Shown here: in pieces, positions 1 through 10,397 of the stretch
Numbering within the stretch: position 1 is the first letter of the stretch
How the letters are laid out: the number at the start of each line of letters is the position of its first letter
Assembly (NCBI GenBank): GCA_033002965.1
Contig: JAURVB010000749.1
Location: 1-64,000, forward strand
Direction of reading: 5' to 3'
Source of the DNA: Piper betle
Lineage: Eukaryota; Streptophyta; Magnoliopsida; Piperales; Piperaceae
Length of the DNA stretch: 64,000 bases
Notes under the pieces: model-generated
The model's database searches: none
Told to the model about the DNA's origin: nothing
Seen by the model: the letters and a program-made list of their open reading frames with translations, nothing else
Made by a program: the position numbers and the translations under genes

Positions 1-857
1 TGAATTCCACACTTTAATTTATGGCTCATAACCCTTAACTTTAGTAGATCAATTTAATTTAGCCAACCTTATATAATAACATATGATACAATTCCTGATT
101 CATGTATATATTTATGTTCAATTTCCAACAAGAAGACCTTGAAGCCGCCGTAGGAGTTGAAGCAGGTGGCGAAGACGAGGCTGTGGGCGGCCTCGTCCAG
201 GTCGAGCCCCATCTTGACGGCCTCATCGAGGACAGTGGTGCCGACGACGGCAACGAAGGAGTGGTGCTTGTTGTAGTAGGACTTGACGAGGAAGGGAGGT
301 GGAAGGGTGGGTAGGAGGTCATCCAAGTACTTGGGCAGGCCTAGGACGAAGAGGGGTGGAGGTTGAAGAGGAGCCATAGCTTGCAGCACTTGGGTCCGTC
401 GGCGCTGAGCTTTGTGTCGCTCGGCTTCACCCCGAAGTAGGCCATGGTCACGTAGTCGAGGGCGGTCACCTCGTTCAATGCTGCAAGTCCAACTTCCCTG
501 TACGTGTCACCTATTCACATTCACCATTGATTGTGGAAGATAATGAGAAACAAAGATTAGTTTGTTGAAAACGTACATGATTAATTATTAAACCCGGGTG
601 ATCTATCTATCATTAGCTTTTCTAATGGAGATTTTTTAAAGTAAATAATTAATATCAGCTAGAGAGGATTAGGAGGAATTATATGCTCACCATTAAAAAT
701 TTTCCTATTTTTCTCCACATTAATTTTAATTGGCTCACTTAATTAGCCACGGGATCATGCTTACATGATTATTATTTGAGCTTTTTAATTTGTTTTTAAA
801 ATTTAATTTGGCCCATCTTTACAATTGGATGGCCCAAAATTAACTAGAGCAGAAAAC

Positions 858-861
<4 letters not shown>

Positions 862-935
<74 letters not shown>
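862..935. repeat. Compound (CT)n(AT)n microsatellite
   Basis: A pure CT run (862-893) passes directly into a pure AT run (894-935). It lies between blocks 2 and 3 of the CYP74A remnant. Confidence 0.97.
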
Positions 936-938
<3 letters not shown>

Positions 939-1206
939 TCCTGCAATCGCCCTGATCTGGGCTGTCGGATATAATCTGCTAGCTCAGATCTGTTTCTTAA
1001 AAAAGAAAAAACTTCATCTCCTCCCTCCCACTGCCATCCACGCCATCGCCATCGTTGCCCTCGCTGTTCACCACCACCGTGCTCCCTCGCTGGCACCCGC
1101 GCCCACCGCCCATGCCCATGACCAAGCCCCCACCCGCACCTGTGCCCTCCGCTCCACCCGTGCCCTCAGCCGTCGCACCCCCATCCGCGTTGTCGAGGAC
1201 CTCTGT

Positions 1207-1311
1207 TGTGCCCACGCTTGACACGGCACCGTCATTCCTCCTTGACGCACCGACGCCCACGAGAGTGGGCGCAGCAAGGAGGAATGGCGATGGCATGTCA
1301 GGTGTGGGCAC
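1207..1311. repeat. Long inverted repeat, ~50-bp arms
   Basis: The left arm (about 1207-1260) and the right arm (about 1265-1311) are imperfect reverse complements around a loop of about 4 bases. Best-matching cores are CATTCCTCCTTG (1233-1244) against CAAGGAGGAATG (1275-1286), GCCCAC against GTGGGC next to the loop, and GTGCCCAC against GTGGGCAC at the outer ends. It sits in a GC-rich island (about 1010-1375) that ends in a short GGGCATGGGCGC-type repeat. No gene was recognised in the island; both strands read as proline- or glycine-rich low-complexity peptides. Confidence 0.8.
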
Positions 1312-2949
1312 GGGCATGGGCGCGGGCATGGGCGCAGGCATGGGCATGGCGAAGGACCAAGTGCGGCAACACCGAAGGTAAAATTATATTACATTGAAAT
1401 AAAATTGATTGACTTCCTAACTAATAAAAGGTAACGTTAGTATTTATTATTTAAAGAAAGATAAAAAAAGGTAGAGTCTTGTCTTTCTCATCCACGATGG
1501 AGCATAAGGTAATTTTTATTATTTATTGTTATTGTATTACGTGATGGATCTTAATTTAAAAGATTTCAATAATAAATTAATCTTTTGGTAAAATGAATTT
1601 AAATGATTATATTGTAAAAAAATTCAAGGACAGTGACTCCTACTATTAAAAATTTTCAATTATATATATATATATAGCAAGTACAAAAGGCCAGATATAT
1701 TTAAATGGATTTTTTAAAATTATGATCTTGGTTAAAAGAATGAAAATGGAGTGGTTCTTATGTCTAAATCAGCACCAGTACGTACCTGCTCCTCCACGGT
1801 ATCTAAGAGGGGGGAGAAGGCGGAGAAGAAGGAGGGGATGACAGCGACCTTCCGCTTGGCGAGGAGGTGGAAGAGGAGCTGCTTGAGCAATGTATATTTG
1901 GGCTCCGAGGGGTCAAGGTTGTGGAGTTTCCCTCACCTCAATTGTAAGTTTTGGCTTTTCGGTTTATCACACTAATAGTTGGTGTTTCGTATACTTATGT
2001 GTGATTTCGTCCTTTTCTATAGAAGTTTAATAAAGCGACTTCTAGAATTCTACTCATATTCTTCTAGATAAAGGAGAAATCTGTTGATGTTAAATAGAAC
2101 ATCCTCATAAGACTTTTTGAGCACATTTGGCTCATAAATGGAGAGTTTGGAGAAGTTTTTCATCATCTTAAGTTGAAATTGGGTTCTTAATCCAAGGTGT
2201 GAGGTTGATCCAATTTTCTTTTGAGGTGTATGTTAATTTCTCATTTTTTATATATATTGTATTCCTTAAGAATTATATATTTTAGTCTTGTTATAGGTCT
2301 GATTTGTATTAGGAGAGTTTTGTCAAACTTTTATTTGATACTTTGCAAGAGATTTTCTTAATCAAAGTTGATAGAGTAGGTTAGTTTTCTTTTTTTCCTA
2401 ATTTGAAAGAAAGTTTCCATCCATTTTTTTATCTTAGTGTCTCCTATTCATCTTATATTTGTTTTCATTTCATCTTGAGGGGAAATATTTTCTACGTTAT
2501 TTCTGCTAGCGTGTCTATTTTCCAACAAAGGTAGGGGAGCACATGTTAACGGCCGGTGAGGGAGGTCAGGGGCATGAATGTGCCTGTGAAGATGTCACGC
2601 TTCTTGGCCTTGTCCATATCGTAGAGGACGGGGAACGAGGCACCGTCGAGGAGGACGATGACCCTAGAGTCCTTGGCCATGAATGGTCCCGTCGGCATGT
2701 TTGACCTATACACTGTAGACTTGTACTTGTCCCGTCGGTTGGCGAAGAAGGCGTCTTGCCCTTCGTTGTAGAAGTAGTCTAGTCTAGTCGGTCGCGGATT
2801 GGGCCGATGAGCCACAGGCCATAGTCACTGGGGATGGGCTTTACCAGTGGCAGTGTAGGGGGATTCCAGCCATAGCCTTGGGAAGACATGCTTAGCTAGC
2901 TTTCGGCTTGGCTGGTGCAACTCTTTCTATTAGTTGTCATTTTATAGAG

Positions 2950-5640
2950 GTCATTTTACTAGGAACACCACACGCAAGGAAAAAAAACTCTCCGTCTGTG
3001 CGTCCGCATATGCGTCTTATCTGGTTGTTCTCGGTACCAAGGTATCTAGTCGTAGTGATAGTGTAATTTGTTTACTACTAGGGAATTATTATCATTGATT
3101 GCATTGAGAAAACTATGGTCGAGAAGAAGGTGAAGGGCGTGGAATTTGGAAACGAACGTCCATCACATCAAGCTTGGAAGACATCCATGCCATGCACATG
3201 CCTTGTCAGACAAATAAAATATAAGACCGTGGGACAAGAAACGATAGCAGCCCTCTATTATTTATGCAGTTATAAGTTATATACATTCGGCCATGCGACA
3301 TAAAGATCTTTATTTAGCAAAGTATAATACGAGTAGAATTAGGCAAGAGGCTGCGCATGTATATTAGATATAGACTCTAATTTTATAATTTTTATTTATT
3401 AACCTTCAAACAATAAGAGAACAAATTATAATGACTTGATATTGTTTACCGAGATTTAAACTTATCCATTCACATGAATAAGTTCGGAGAAATTTAAAGA
3501 AAAAGATCTTTACTGTTTCAAATCCGCTCAAGGATATTAAAAAAAACAAAGAAGTTAGAGGAAAAGATGTGTGCTAATCTGAAATTATTGGAGGAAATTT
3601 GTGAAAAAATAGAACCGATCATGATTCTATGCTAGTAAGGACGGAACATAAGGGTTCTCAACTTGAATAAAAAATCAAGTCTAATTATTAAGGCAAGGGG
3701 GAGAAAATTTTCAGAGAAAAAAAGCTCGTTTTTATTCCTACAAAGAAGAGAAAGAATGACTCAGACTTCATTTCCCCCGTCTCCCATGCGAAGAAGATGT
3801 TGTTGCCATAAAGGAAGGAGAAAGGAGTGCTGCTTAAAGTCTCACCAGAGCCTTGGAGTTTCCTTGCATAGCCACCGTCTGTGCCCTTCCATACCACTCC
3901 AGTTCTGTCTACCCTTACCAAAGCCTTGCTTACCCATCACATTGTGACCGCCACTGTGGACAAAAGATGGGAGTTTGCAACCATTTAGAGCCCTTTGAAG
4001 CATCATTGATATCAGCCGCTCCACCAGTGTGAAGGAAGGACTGCATCGCCGTTGTTCATAGCTTGGAAGATCCCCACTTTGACCCTATTACAGCCCACAA
4101 AAGCCCGTCAAGGAGCCCTACCTCGTTGAGTAGAAGTTCTGCTATTGCCCACCAAGGAAAGGCGCTGCTGTCACATCTTGCTGCCGGAGAGCCAGAGTCA
4201 TCGCCAACGTCTGAAGATCTCTGACTTATGCTACGGATCTACCAAAAGGGGTTTTCTTTGTTTTTCTTTTGAAGATAAAAACAGATGAGTCTCGTCTCTA
4301 CTTTGCTCCGCCTCCTCGACTGCCAATATGAAAAAGATTGAAGAGTTCCTTGGCCAGTGCATGTTGGAGCCTTGATGTGATTGCAGCCAAGAATGCAAAG
4401 AGGAGGAGCTTTCATTTGCGGCTGTTGCCATAGACGCTGGTGTTTATCGCCGCCCCTGGGAGTCATACCGAATCAGGAAGGAGTAGAAAAGATATCACTG
4501 CACAAGCCGCTACCGTTCTCTGTCTATTGCTACCAATTGATGCTCTTGGAGTTATGCTGTCCTTGTTGGGAAGCTAGCCAGAGTTGAGACATCCATGGTG
4601 AAGCAGAGGTCAATTGGGAGAAGAAAGAAGAAACCTTGCTACCACTATTGTTGCAAGAAGTTCATCCACTATTCTATTCATTGTTGTCATCAGAAAGAAG
4701 GAGTTGCTTGCCATGCTGCCACCATGCCCAGGACATCACCAGTGCAGCCACCCATTTCCATGAGCCCACACAAGGAGTAGGTGGAGGAACAAAGTTTCAT
4801 CCAACTGTCATGATGTTGCGGCCGCAGGAGAGGAGTTGCTGAAACCTGCACTAGACATGAGCTGTGGAGAGAAGAGTAATCCTGCCCCCATAACACTAGA
4901 GCTTGCCAGGGGAGGAGAAGAACCACCTTACTATCGGATTGCCTGAAAAAGGAGACTCCTTGTCGTCCCACTACCGGAGTAAAGTCTGACATGCTGCTAT
5001 AAAGTTGTCGCCATTGCTGGAGAAGGGAGAAAGCAAAACAAGGAAAAGCAGTGAAAGGCCGACTTTGTGGATTTTTTTCCAACCAACATCGGTCGTCCCC
5101 AGTCCCGTCATGGTGTCCAACATGAAGCCTGTGAAGTGATATTTGGATTTGGGTGGAGTCCTAATGGAGTTACATGTTGCCGCTGCTGGAATTTTGGAAG
5201 TAAAGTGTTAATCTGAGCAGGGCAGAAACAGAAAGTCACAGGTTTGCAAACCTTTGTCCAGCCACGCTCAAGCTATCTCCGGCCACGCTGTCATTGCCAT
5301 TGGCTCCCTTTCATTATAAGGAACAAATACATGCCCAGATTTGCCATTAGAAAAGCTTGTCGTCACCTTGGGACTCTGCCCTGCCATGTCGAAACTCGAT
5401 GTGACAGATTTTCCCTATTTTGGGTCATAATAGAGGCTAAATCAAATTCTTCATCAAAGCATTACAAGGGTCAAAAAATTAAAGTGGCAAAAATTCCACT
5501 ACGATTTTTAATTTGTGAAGGAATTGAAAGTTTGTGGATTGTGAGTGCCAATCTCACTGTGGATTGCCTTAGAGATTCAAGTTGAACCCTAAGAATCACG
5601 TAAAATTTCCTGCTTGTTATTTTGTGCCTGTGAAATTTAT
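2950..5640. other. No gene seen; probable LTR-retroelement non-coding DNA
   Basis: I see no coding exon here. From about 3660 to 5640 the base composition becomes less AT-rich, with short unrelated open frames on both strands and no recognisable domain. It lies directly before a Ty3/gypsy gag-like fragment on the same strand, so it may be that element's LTR and leader; this is inference from position. No clean LTR ends were identified. Confidence 0.4.
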
Positions 5641-5789
5641 TTTTATCATACTATTTCTTTCCACAGTAAGGGCGCCTCGGTCCCATTGAACCCTTAAACC
5701 CGGATTGCAAGACGAGATTTTTGGGGGCAGACAATCCCACGTCTGAACATATTTTTAGCGACTCCGCCGAGGACCATTGAGAAGTAGCA

Positions 5790-6706
5790 GTGCAGTTTGA
5801 AGAGATAGTGAATACAAAAAGATGGTCCCCCGAGACAAGGAATTTTGCAAGACAAAAAGGTGCTAGTGAAGGAGAACCTTCCAACGCACTGGCAACAAAT
5901 CAATCTGAAATACAAGTACAATCCACTATAAATGTGGGCGAGCTGGCCGCCCTACAACATGAAAACCCTGCTGACCGCCCCAGCCAACGCGGATTTGTCA
6001 AACATCCCTCGAGTAAATAACATGTTTTCTCATGTCTCAGGATCCATGTCACAAGCATCCCCTTTGATAATTTCACCATCCGAGCCAAGTTAGACGCAAC
6101 ACCTACCCACTATGCAACTGAGTGGGAGTGAACATAGTCCACTCCCACATTCAACATGGTTTCCACAACTGCCTCACTACCAGCCACCGCACCCATACCC
6201 ATGGTACAACCTTGTTATCCCCTAATCTTCGATTTCTATGGTGTTTCTGCCACCAATGACCACCACGGTGCCCATCCCAATAGTACTGCCTTTGGTGTCA
6301 ATGGTTCAACCATCAATTCTAGCTACAGTAGCTCCACTACCAGTTAGTTATCCTCCATCAGTCTATCCTACAACTGTTCTAGTAGCATTGATTACACCAG
6401 TTGTATTAGTTCAAAATGCCCACTTTGATGAATTGAAAGCCACAATGGATGCAGAAGCCGCATTGATTGCCACACTGATAGCGCATAAAGATAAAGAACC
6501 AAGTGAAGTAATAAAGCATCTTCGTCCCTTAGCCGATGAAGCTTACATAGAAAATTTGCCAAAAAAAATACAAGCACCCAACCTTCACAAAGTTCAAAGG
6601 AGATGGCAATCCTGGAGATCACATTATAATCTTTGAGATTGAGTGTGGAGCAATTGCAACAAATAAGAAGTTAAAGTTGCAACAATTTCCTGCATCCCTC
6701 AATGGC
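5790..6706 (+). mobile_element. Ty3/gypsy-type gag fragment, degraded
   Basis: Open frames at 6238-6636 and on to 6706 resemble the N-terminal part of a plant Ty3/gypsy gag. A proline-rich stretch is followed, after a frame change near 6600, by a segment reading GDHIIIFEIECGAIATNKKL and LQQFPASLNG. This matches the usual pattern in which a GD.ldHi.fe.ECG.ia.n..Lkl.qFp.SL.g stretch precedes the gag core. The fragment stops where a small LTR begins at 6707. No protease, reverse transcriptase or integrase was seen, so this is a truncated remnant. Confidence 0.6.
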
Positions 6707-6860
6707 TGTAACGACCCAGCCCAAAGTGCAACATAATGGGCCAAGTCATTTCTTTAAAATGGGTACCCCGAAAGTTAAAGATCTCTAGTCCATTCCCACT
6801 TATAAACAGGATCTTCTCCCAGTAGGTATTAGATGTGGGACTAAGTTGAGGGATCTCACA
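6707..6860 (-). mobile_element. Small LTR of the TRIM-like family
   Basis: A 154-bp unit runs on the plus strand from TGTAACGACCCAGCCC to GGGATCTCACA, so on the minus strand it starts TG and ends CA. It is closely related to the LTRs at 12783-13231, 14485-14930 and 21667-22046. The bases next to it (ATCCACCCACCTTAGG, 6861-6876) read on the minus strand as a purine-rich tract ending in GGTGGGTGGAT, matching the tract before the 3' LTR at 21933. So this is probably the 3' LTR of a minus-strand element. Its partner LTR was not found. Confidence 0.65.
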
Positions 6861-9800
6861 ATCCACCCACCTTAGGGAATTTCATCCCCGAAATGCCTAT
6901 TCTTGGCCCGTTGCTAGCCCCAGCCCACGACCTTTCTGGCCCGTGGCCGGTGTCACGGGGCTGATTCAAGACCGAATTTTTCGCCTCAAATCCAGCCCAG
7001 TGCGGCGTGATTCCCTCCTGGAACCACCAGCCTAACACCTGTGCACAGCCCTTAAACACAATTTAAGCAAGGAAGCCACCCAGATCACAGTCCACAGCCA
7101 CAAGCACAATGACAACCCCTGCTGTCAACTACAGCAATTCACACCCTGATCATCAACATAACAAGACACACCCACATAGCATCAAACACACCAAGACAGT
7201 AGCAGCAACACCTTGTGACAGCCCCTGCTCGTCACTGCACAACCTGAAAATCCAAGGAACAGGTTTGTGCAAGGCGCCACCCACATGCAGCATCAACTAC
7301 TACCCTTTTACAGGAAATCTTCCCAACCTTTATTTCATCATCAAGAAACAAGGAATCAATGCAACTATCTACCCTAGTTACACAGCTGGTTGTGGACATG
7401 CAACCCCACAACCATGTCCCTCTTCCCAATCGAAGGACTGCAAGGACAGCAAGTTCCCCACTCACAAATCCTCACTTCACAACCCTCACACCAACCCCCT
7501 TTGGCTGGACGTGGTTACAAGCTACACAGCCAGTATGTTGTGAAAACAAGAGAGCAATACCTCAATCCAGGACAGCAGCACTTTGGAGCCTTGATCTGCA
7601 GATCAAGCCCTCAACCTCCAGCAGCTTTCCCCTCCTTGGATCTTGGTCGCCAGCAGCTCCCTTCTTCTGTTCTGAGGTTTCTCCTCCTCTTGAACAGGGC
7701 TGAGTTCAGCTCCAGAACTCCCTTGGAGTTTCCTGCTTCCAGCAGGAACGAACTCCCCTCTTGGAGCTCTTCTCCTCCAAGCCTCCAAGCCAAGGACGAC
7801 CTCCAGCAGCTGGAACTCTCCCAAACTCCCAACTGGTGTCCCCCTTGCAGCTCCAATCTGCCAGGACTTCCAACTGGAAGCCACATGGCAGACATGCAAA
7901 AGCCCTCACATGCAAAGGACAGCAAATCCCCCATGTGGCGCCCAGCAACTCTCCCCATGTGCTGGACCCTGCAAACAGCCATGGCTAGAGACCCAATGGT
8001 TCAACCCCAGCCACACTTGGTCACCTCACTCACATCAGGTCGCCCACCTTGTTCCCAGAAATAAACCCCAATTTGATACCAGCACTAGGTCCACTAACCC
8101 AGCCCCAGCACATGTTCGGCAGCGCGCTCGCTCGCGCCCGCAATTCCGCTACGCCAAACACGCTCGTGCCGGCAGTCCCTCGGCAGTACCGCAACCCTGC
8201 TCGCTCGCGTCTAACACTTGCTCGCAGCACTCGGTATGCTCGGCACCGCAATCGGAACCTGGTACCCGTCATTGCTGCACGTAGCGCTCCTCGGTCCCCG
8301 TGTTCGGTCATCTCCACGCAGGTCTCGGTACTCTCGACCACTACCGGTACTGACTCCCGATAGCCATCTCCCGACAACCTCGGACCTGCCCGCTACTTGG
8401 AACTCGGTACATCACCTTGAGGTTTCTTTGGTTCCCAGTGCAGTGACATGCTCGGTAGGATGCTGCATTCAATGCTCGACGTCTCCCGACTCCGATCATA
8501 ACCCGCCACTGCACGCGCTATCGGATACCGGTATCTGAACACGATAACCCGACAACCCCGTTTGCTCGGCTTTCCTGCAACACATTACAGATTAACATAT
8601 GGTGGATTGTTTCGCCACTCGGACAGCCCCTACTGCCCGTCATTGACGCTGGGTGACTAGGGACAACCACCAAACCCTAGCACCCCGGAGCGTCACTGCT
8701 AAGTCTGTGACAGTTAGTAGGGTAAGAGAGGAGCATGGGGGGATGACGGGGCGAGTGGGTGGTCAGGAGAAGGAGAAGAGAGGGGGTGGGTGGGGTGAGC
8801 GGATGGGTCATTGGACGCAGATGGGGAAGAGGGGGTGCAAGTGGGTGGTTGGGAGAAGGAGAAGAAAGCAGGAAGAGGCAAGGGAGTATGGTTTTCTCTT
8901 TTTATTTTAAATATGATGTAATGTTTTAATTTTTTAAATATTAAGTATTTATGTTTCATATTGATTGTTGTAATAGTTTGATTGATTTGATTATTATTTT
9001 GTATTTAATTATTATTATAAAATATTTAAGGTGTATTTTTATTAATTAGAACCAATTAGTTAGTGATTTAAATTGGTGTGATTGACTAGATTGTTATTTA
9101 TTATTGGAATTGTAAAAGGAAATGATGAACAATTATTTTTTATACTATTAAGTTAAGAAATGCGATAACTTGTAACATATTTGACTAATGTGTGTTTATG
9201 TGTCTAATATTATTGAAATGGTTTTGTCTATCTAGACTAACTGTTTATTATCATATTTTACATGTATCGGTAATTTTTCAAATATCTCGGATATTTCTCC
9301 AAAATTTCTCCTAGAGGAAGGGCTGACATGATACCGACATACTAGATGGCAAACCTTGAACATATCATAACTCATATTTTATAAAATGCTTCAAAACGAT
9401 GTTCATGCATTGGTGGATGCAGATGCTGAATATTTTGTTGGACCACTAGTTCTACTTTTATAAGACGGATGTCTGACAAAACTATTATAGATAGTCCCTT
9501 GTATGTATTATCTGGAAACAAATGCAGATAGTGATGGAGGAAAAGATATATAAAGTTGATTTAGTTTGGCTTTATTCTTGATTTAGGATTAGTTTGTAGG
9601 TCCATTATTTCTTTTGATTTTAAAGTCTTACTATGTTTAGACTGTTTTTAAAAAAACTTGGCAGTTTACTTGTACAACAAATTTCATGAGTCTATAAATT
9701 CTTATGTCATAGACCTTGAACGTGAGACTTTATTTGATAAAATTTTGAATTTTGGTTATCTTAATTCTTTGTTAGTACTGATTCTAATGACCATTATGTG

Positions 9801-10397
9801 CTGATTCTGGTGGTTCCATCTCTCTCTGGGGCTGATTTGAGGGGAAACCTCTTGGTGCCGACTCCAAGCCTAATTATCCAATCCGACTCTTCTTTCATTC
9901 TCTACATTGTTCCCCCATAAACTAGGACCTATTCAGGACAAAATCTGGAAAATTAAATACCCTAGTTTGGCCGTGTTCATGGATGCCTCCCGTGTGCCAA
10001 CCTGAAGAGATAATGACCCATTTTCTTCAAATGAATCAAGAAGGATGTCTCCCTTGGGCCAACCTGAAGGGATAATGGCATGCCACACCTGGTTCATTCG
10101 CCTCATGCCCTTCTTGTTACAATTCTGAAGAGGGATAGTGAGCAATTCATTTTCTAGTCTATACTTTTCAACCTTGAGTGCTACTTCTTCAACTACAAGT
10201 GTTGGGCTTATTTGCTTATTTATGCTTTAGAAGCAGATCTGGCTCATATGCTAACTGCAATGTTTGAATTAGAGACATGTTTATGCCTATATGTTTGTTC
10301 AGTCTGTTAATGACATCACATAGTCACATGCATTTCTGACAGGAATTATTTTATATTTTCTTATTATGCTTCTCTTTCTGGTATTTTTCAATTTCAG
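6861..10397. other. No gene seen; repeat-rich stretch
   Basis: From 6861 to about 8560 the DNA is GC-moderate, low in complexity and open in several frames on both strands, with no domain. It may be the interior of a large non-coding retroelement, which is inference. At 8710-8890 there is a purine-rich, G-rich tract on the plus strand. From 8900 to 10397 the DNA is AT-rich with no exon recognised. In particular I found no exon for the N-terminal half of SWEETIE. Confidence 0.5.

Larger units (their letters stand above)
136..2889 (-). pseudogene. AOS: Broken allene oxide synthase (CYP74A) copy
   Basis: Three blocks read as one CYP74A protein in order on the minus strand. Block 1 (2889 to ~2553) starts with ATG and contains DYFYNEGQDAFF and VIVLLDGASFPVLYDMDK. 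Block 2 (~1920-1786) reads LDPSEPKYTLLKQLL. Block 3 (510 to ~136) contains AYFGVKPSDTKL, GLPKYLDDLL and FATCFNSYGGFK. Allene oxide synthase converts 13-hydroperoxy-linolenic acid to allene oxide in jasmonate synthesis. Damage seen: a 5-bp tandem duplication near 2776-2789 shifts frame after residue ~35, and a second frameshift lies in a C run near 354-360. The C-terminal half with the haem-binding cysteine is not in the window. The blocks are separated by ~0.6 and ~1.3 kb of AT-rich DNA; the second gap is flanked by a good donor (CAG/GTACGT at 1786/1785) and a possible acceptor at 511. It may therefore be an intron-containing copy rather than scattered debris. As it stands it cannot encode a full enzyme. 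Confidence 0.85.

Noticed and set aside
1055..1381. Alanine/proline-rich proteins on both strands
   Set aside because: The two strands give similar peptides because the DNA is an inverted repeat; this is structure, not evidence of coding.
4690..5082. 130-codon minus-strand frame
   Set aside because: No family similarity; lies in probable retroelement non-coding DNA with equally long frames on the other strand.
7109..8540. Several plus- and minus-strand frames of 100-224 codons as a gene
   Set aside because: Proline-, serine- and threonine-rich or cysteine/tryptophan-rich low-complexity peptides on both strands, no domain, no splice logic, and flanked by retroelement ends.
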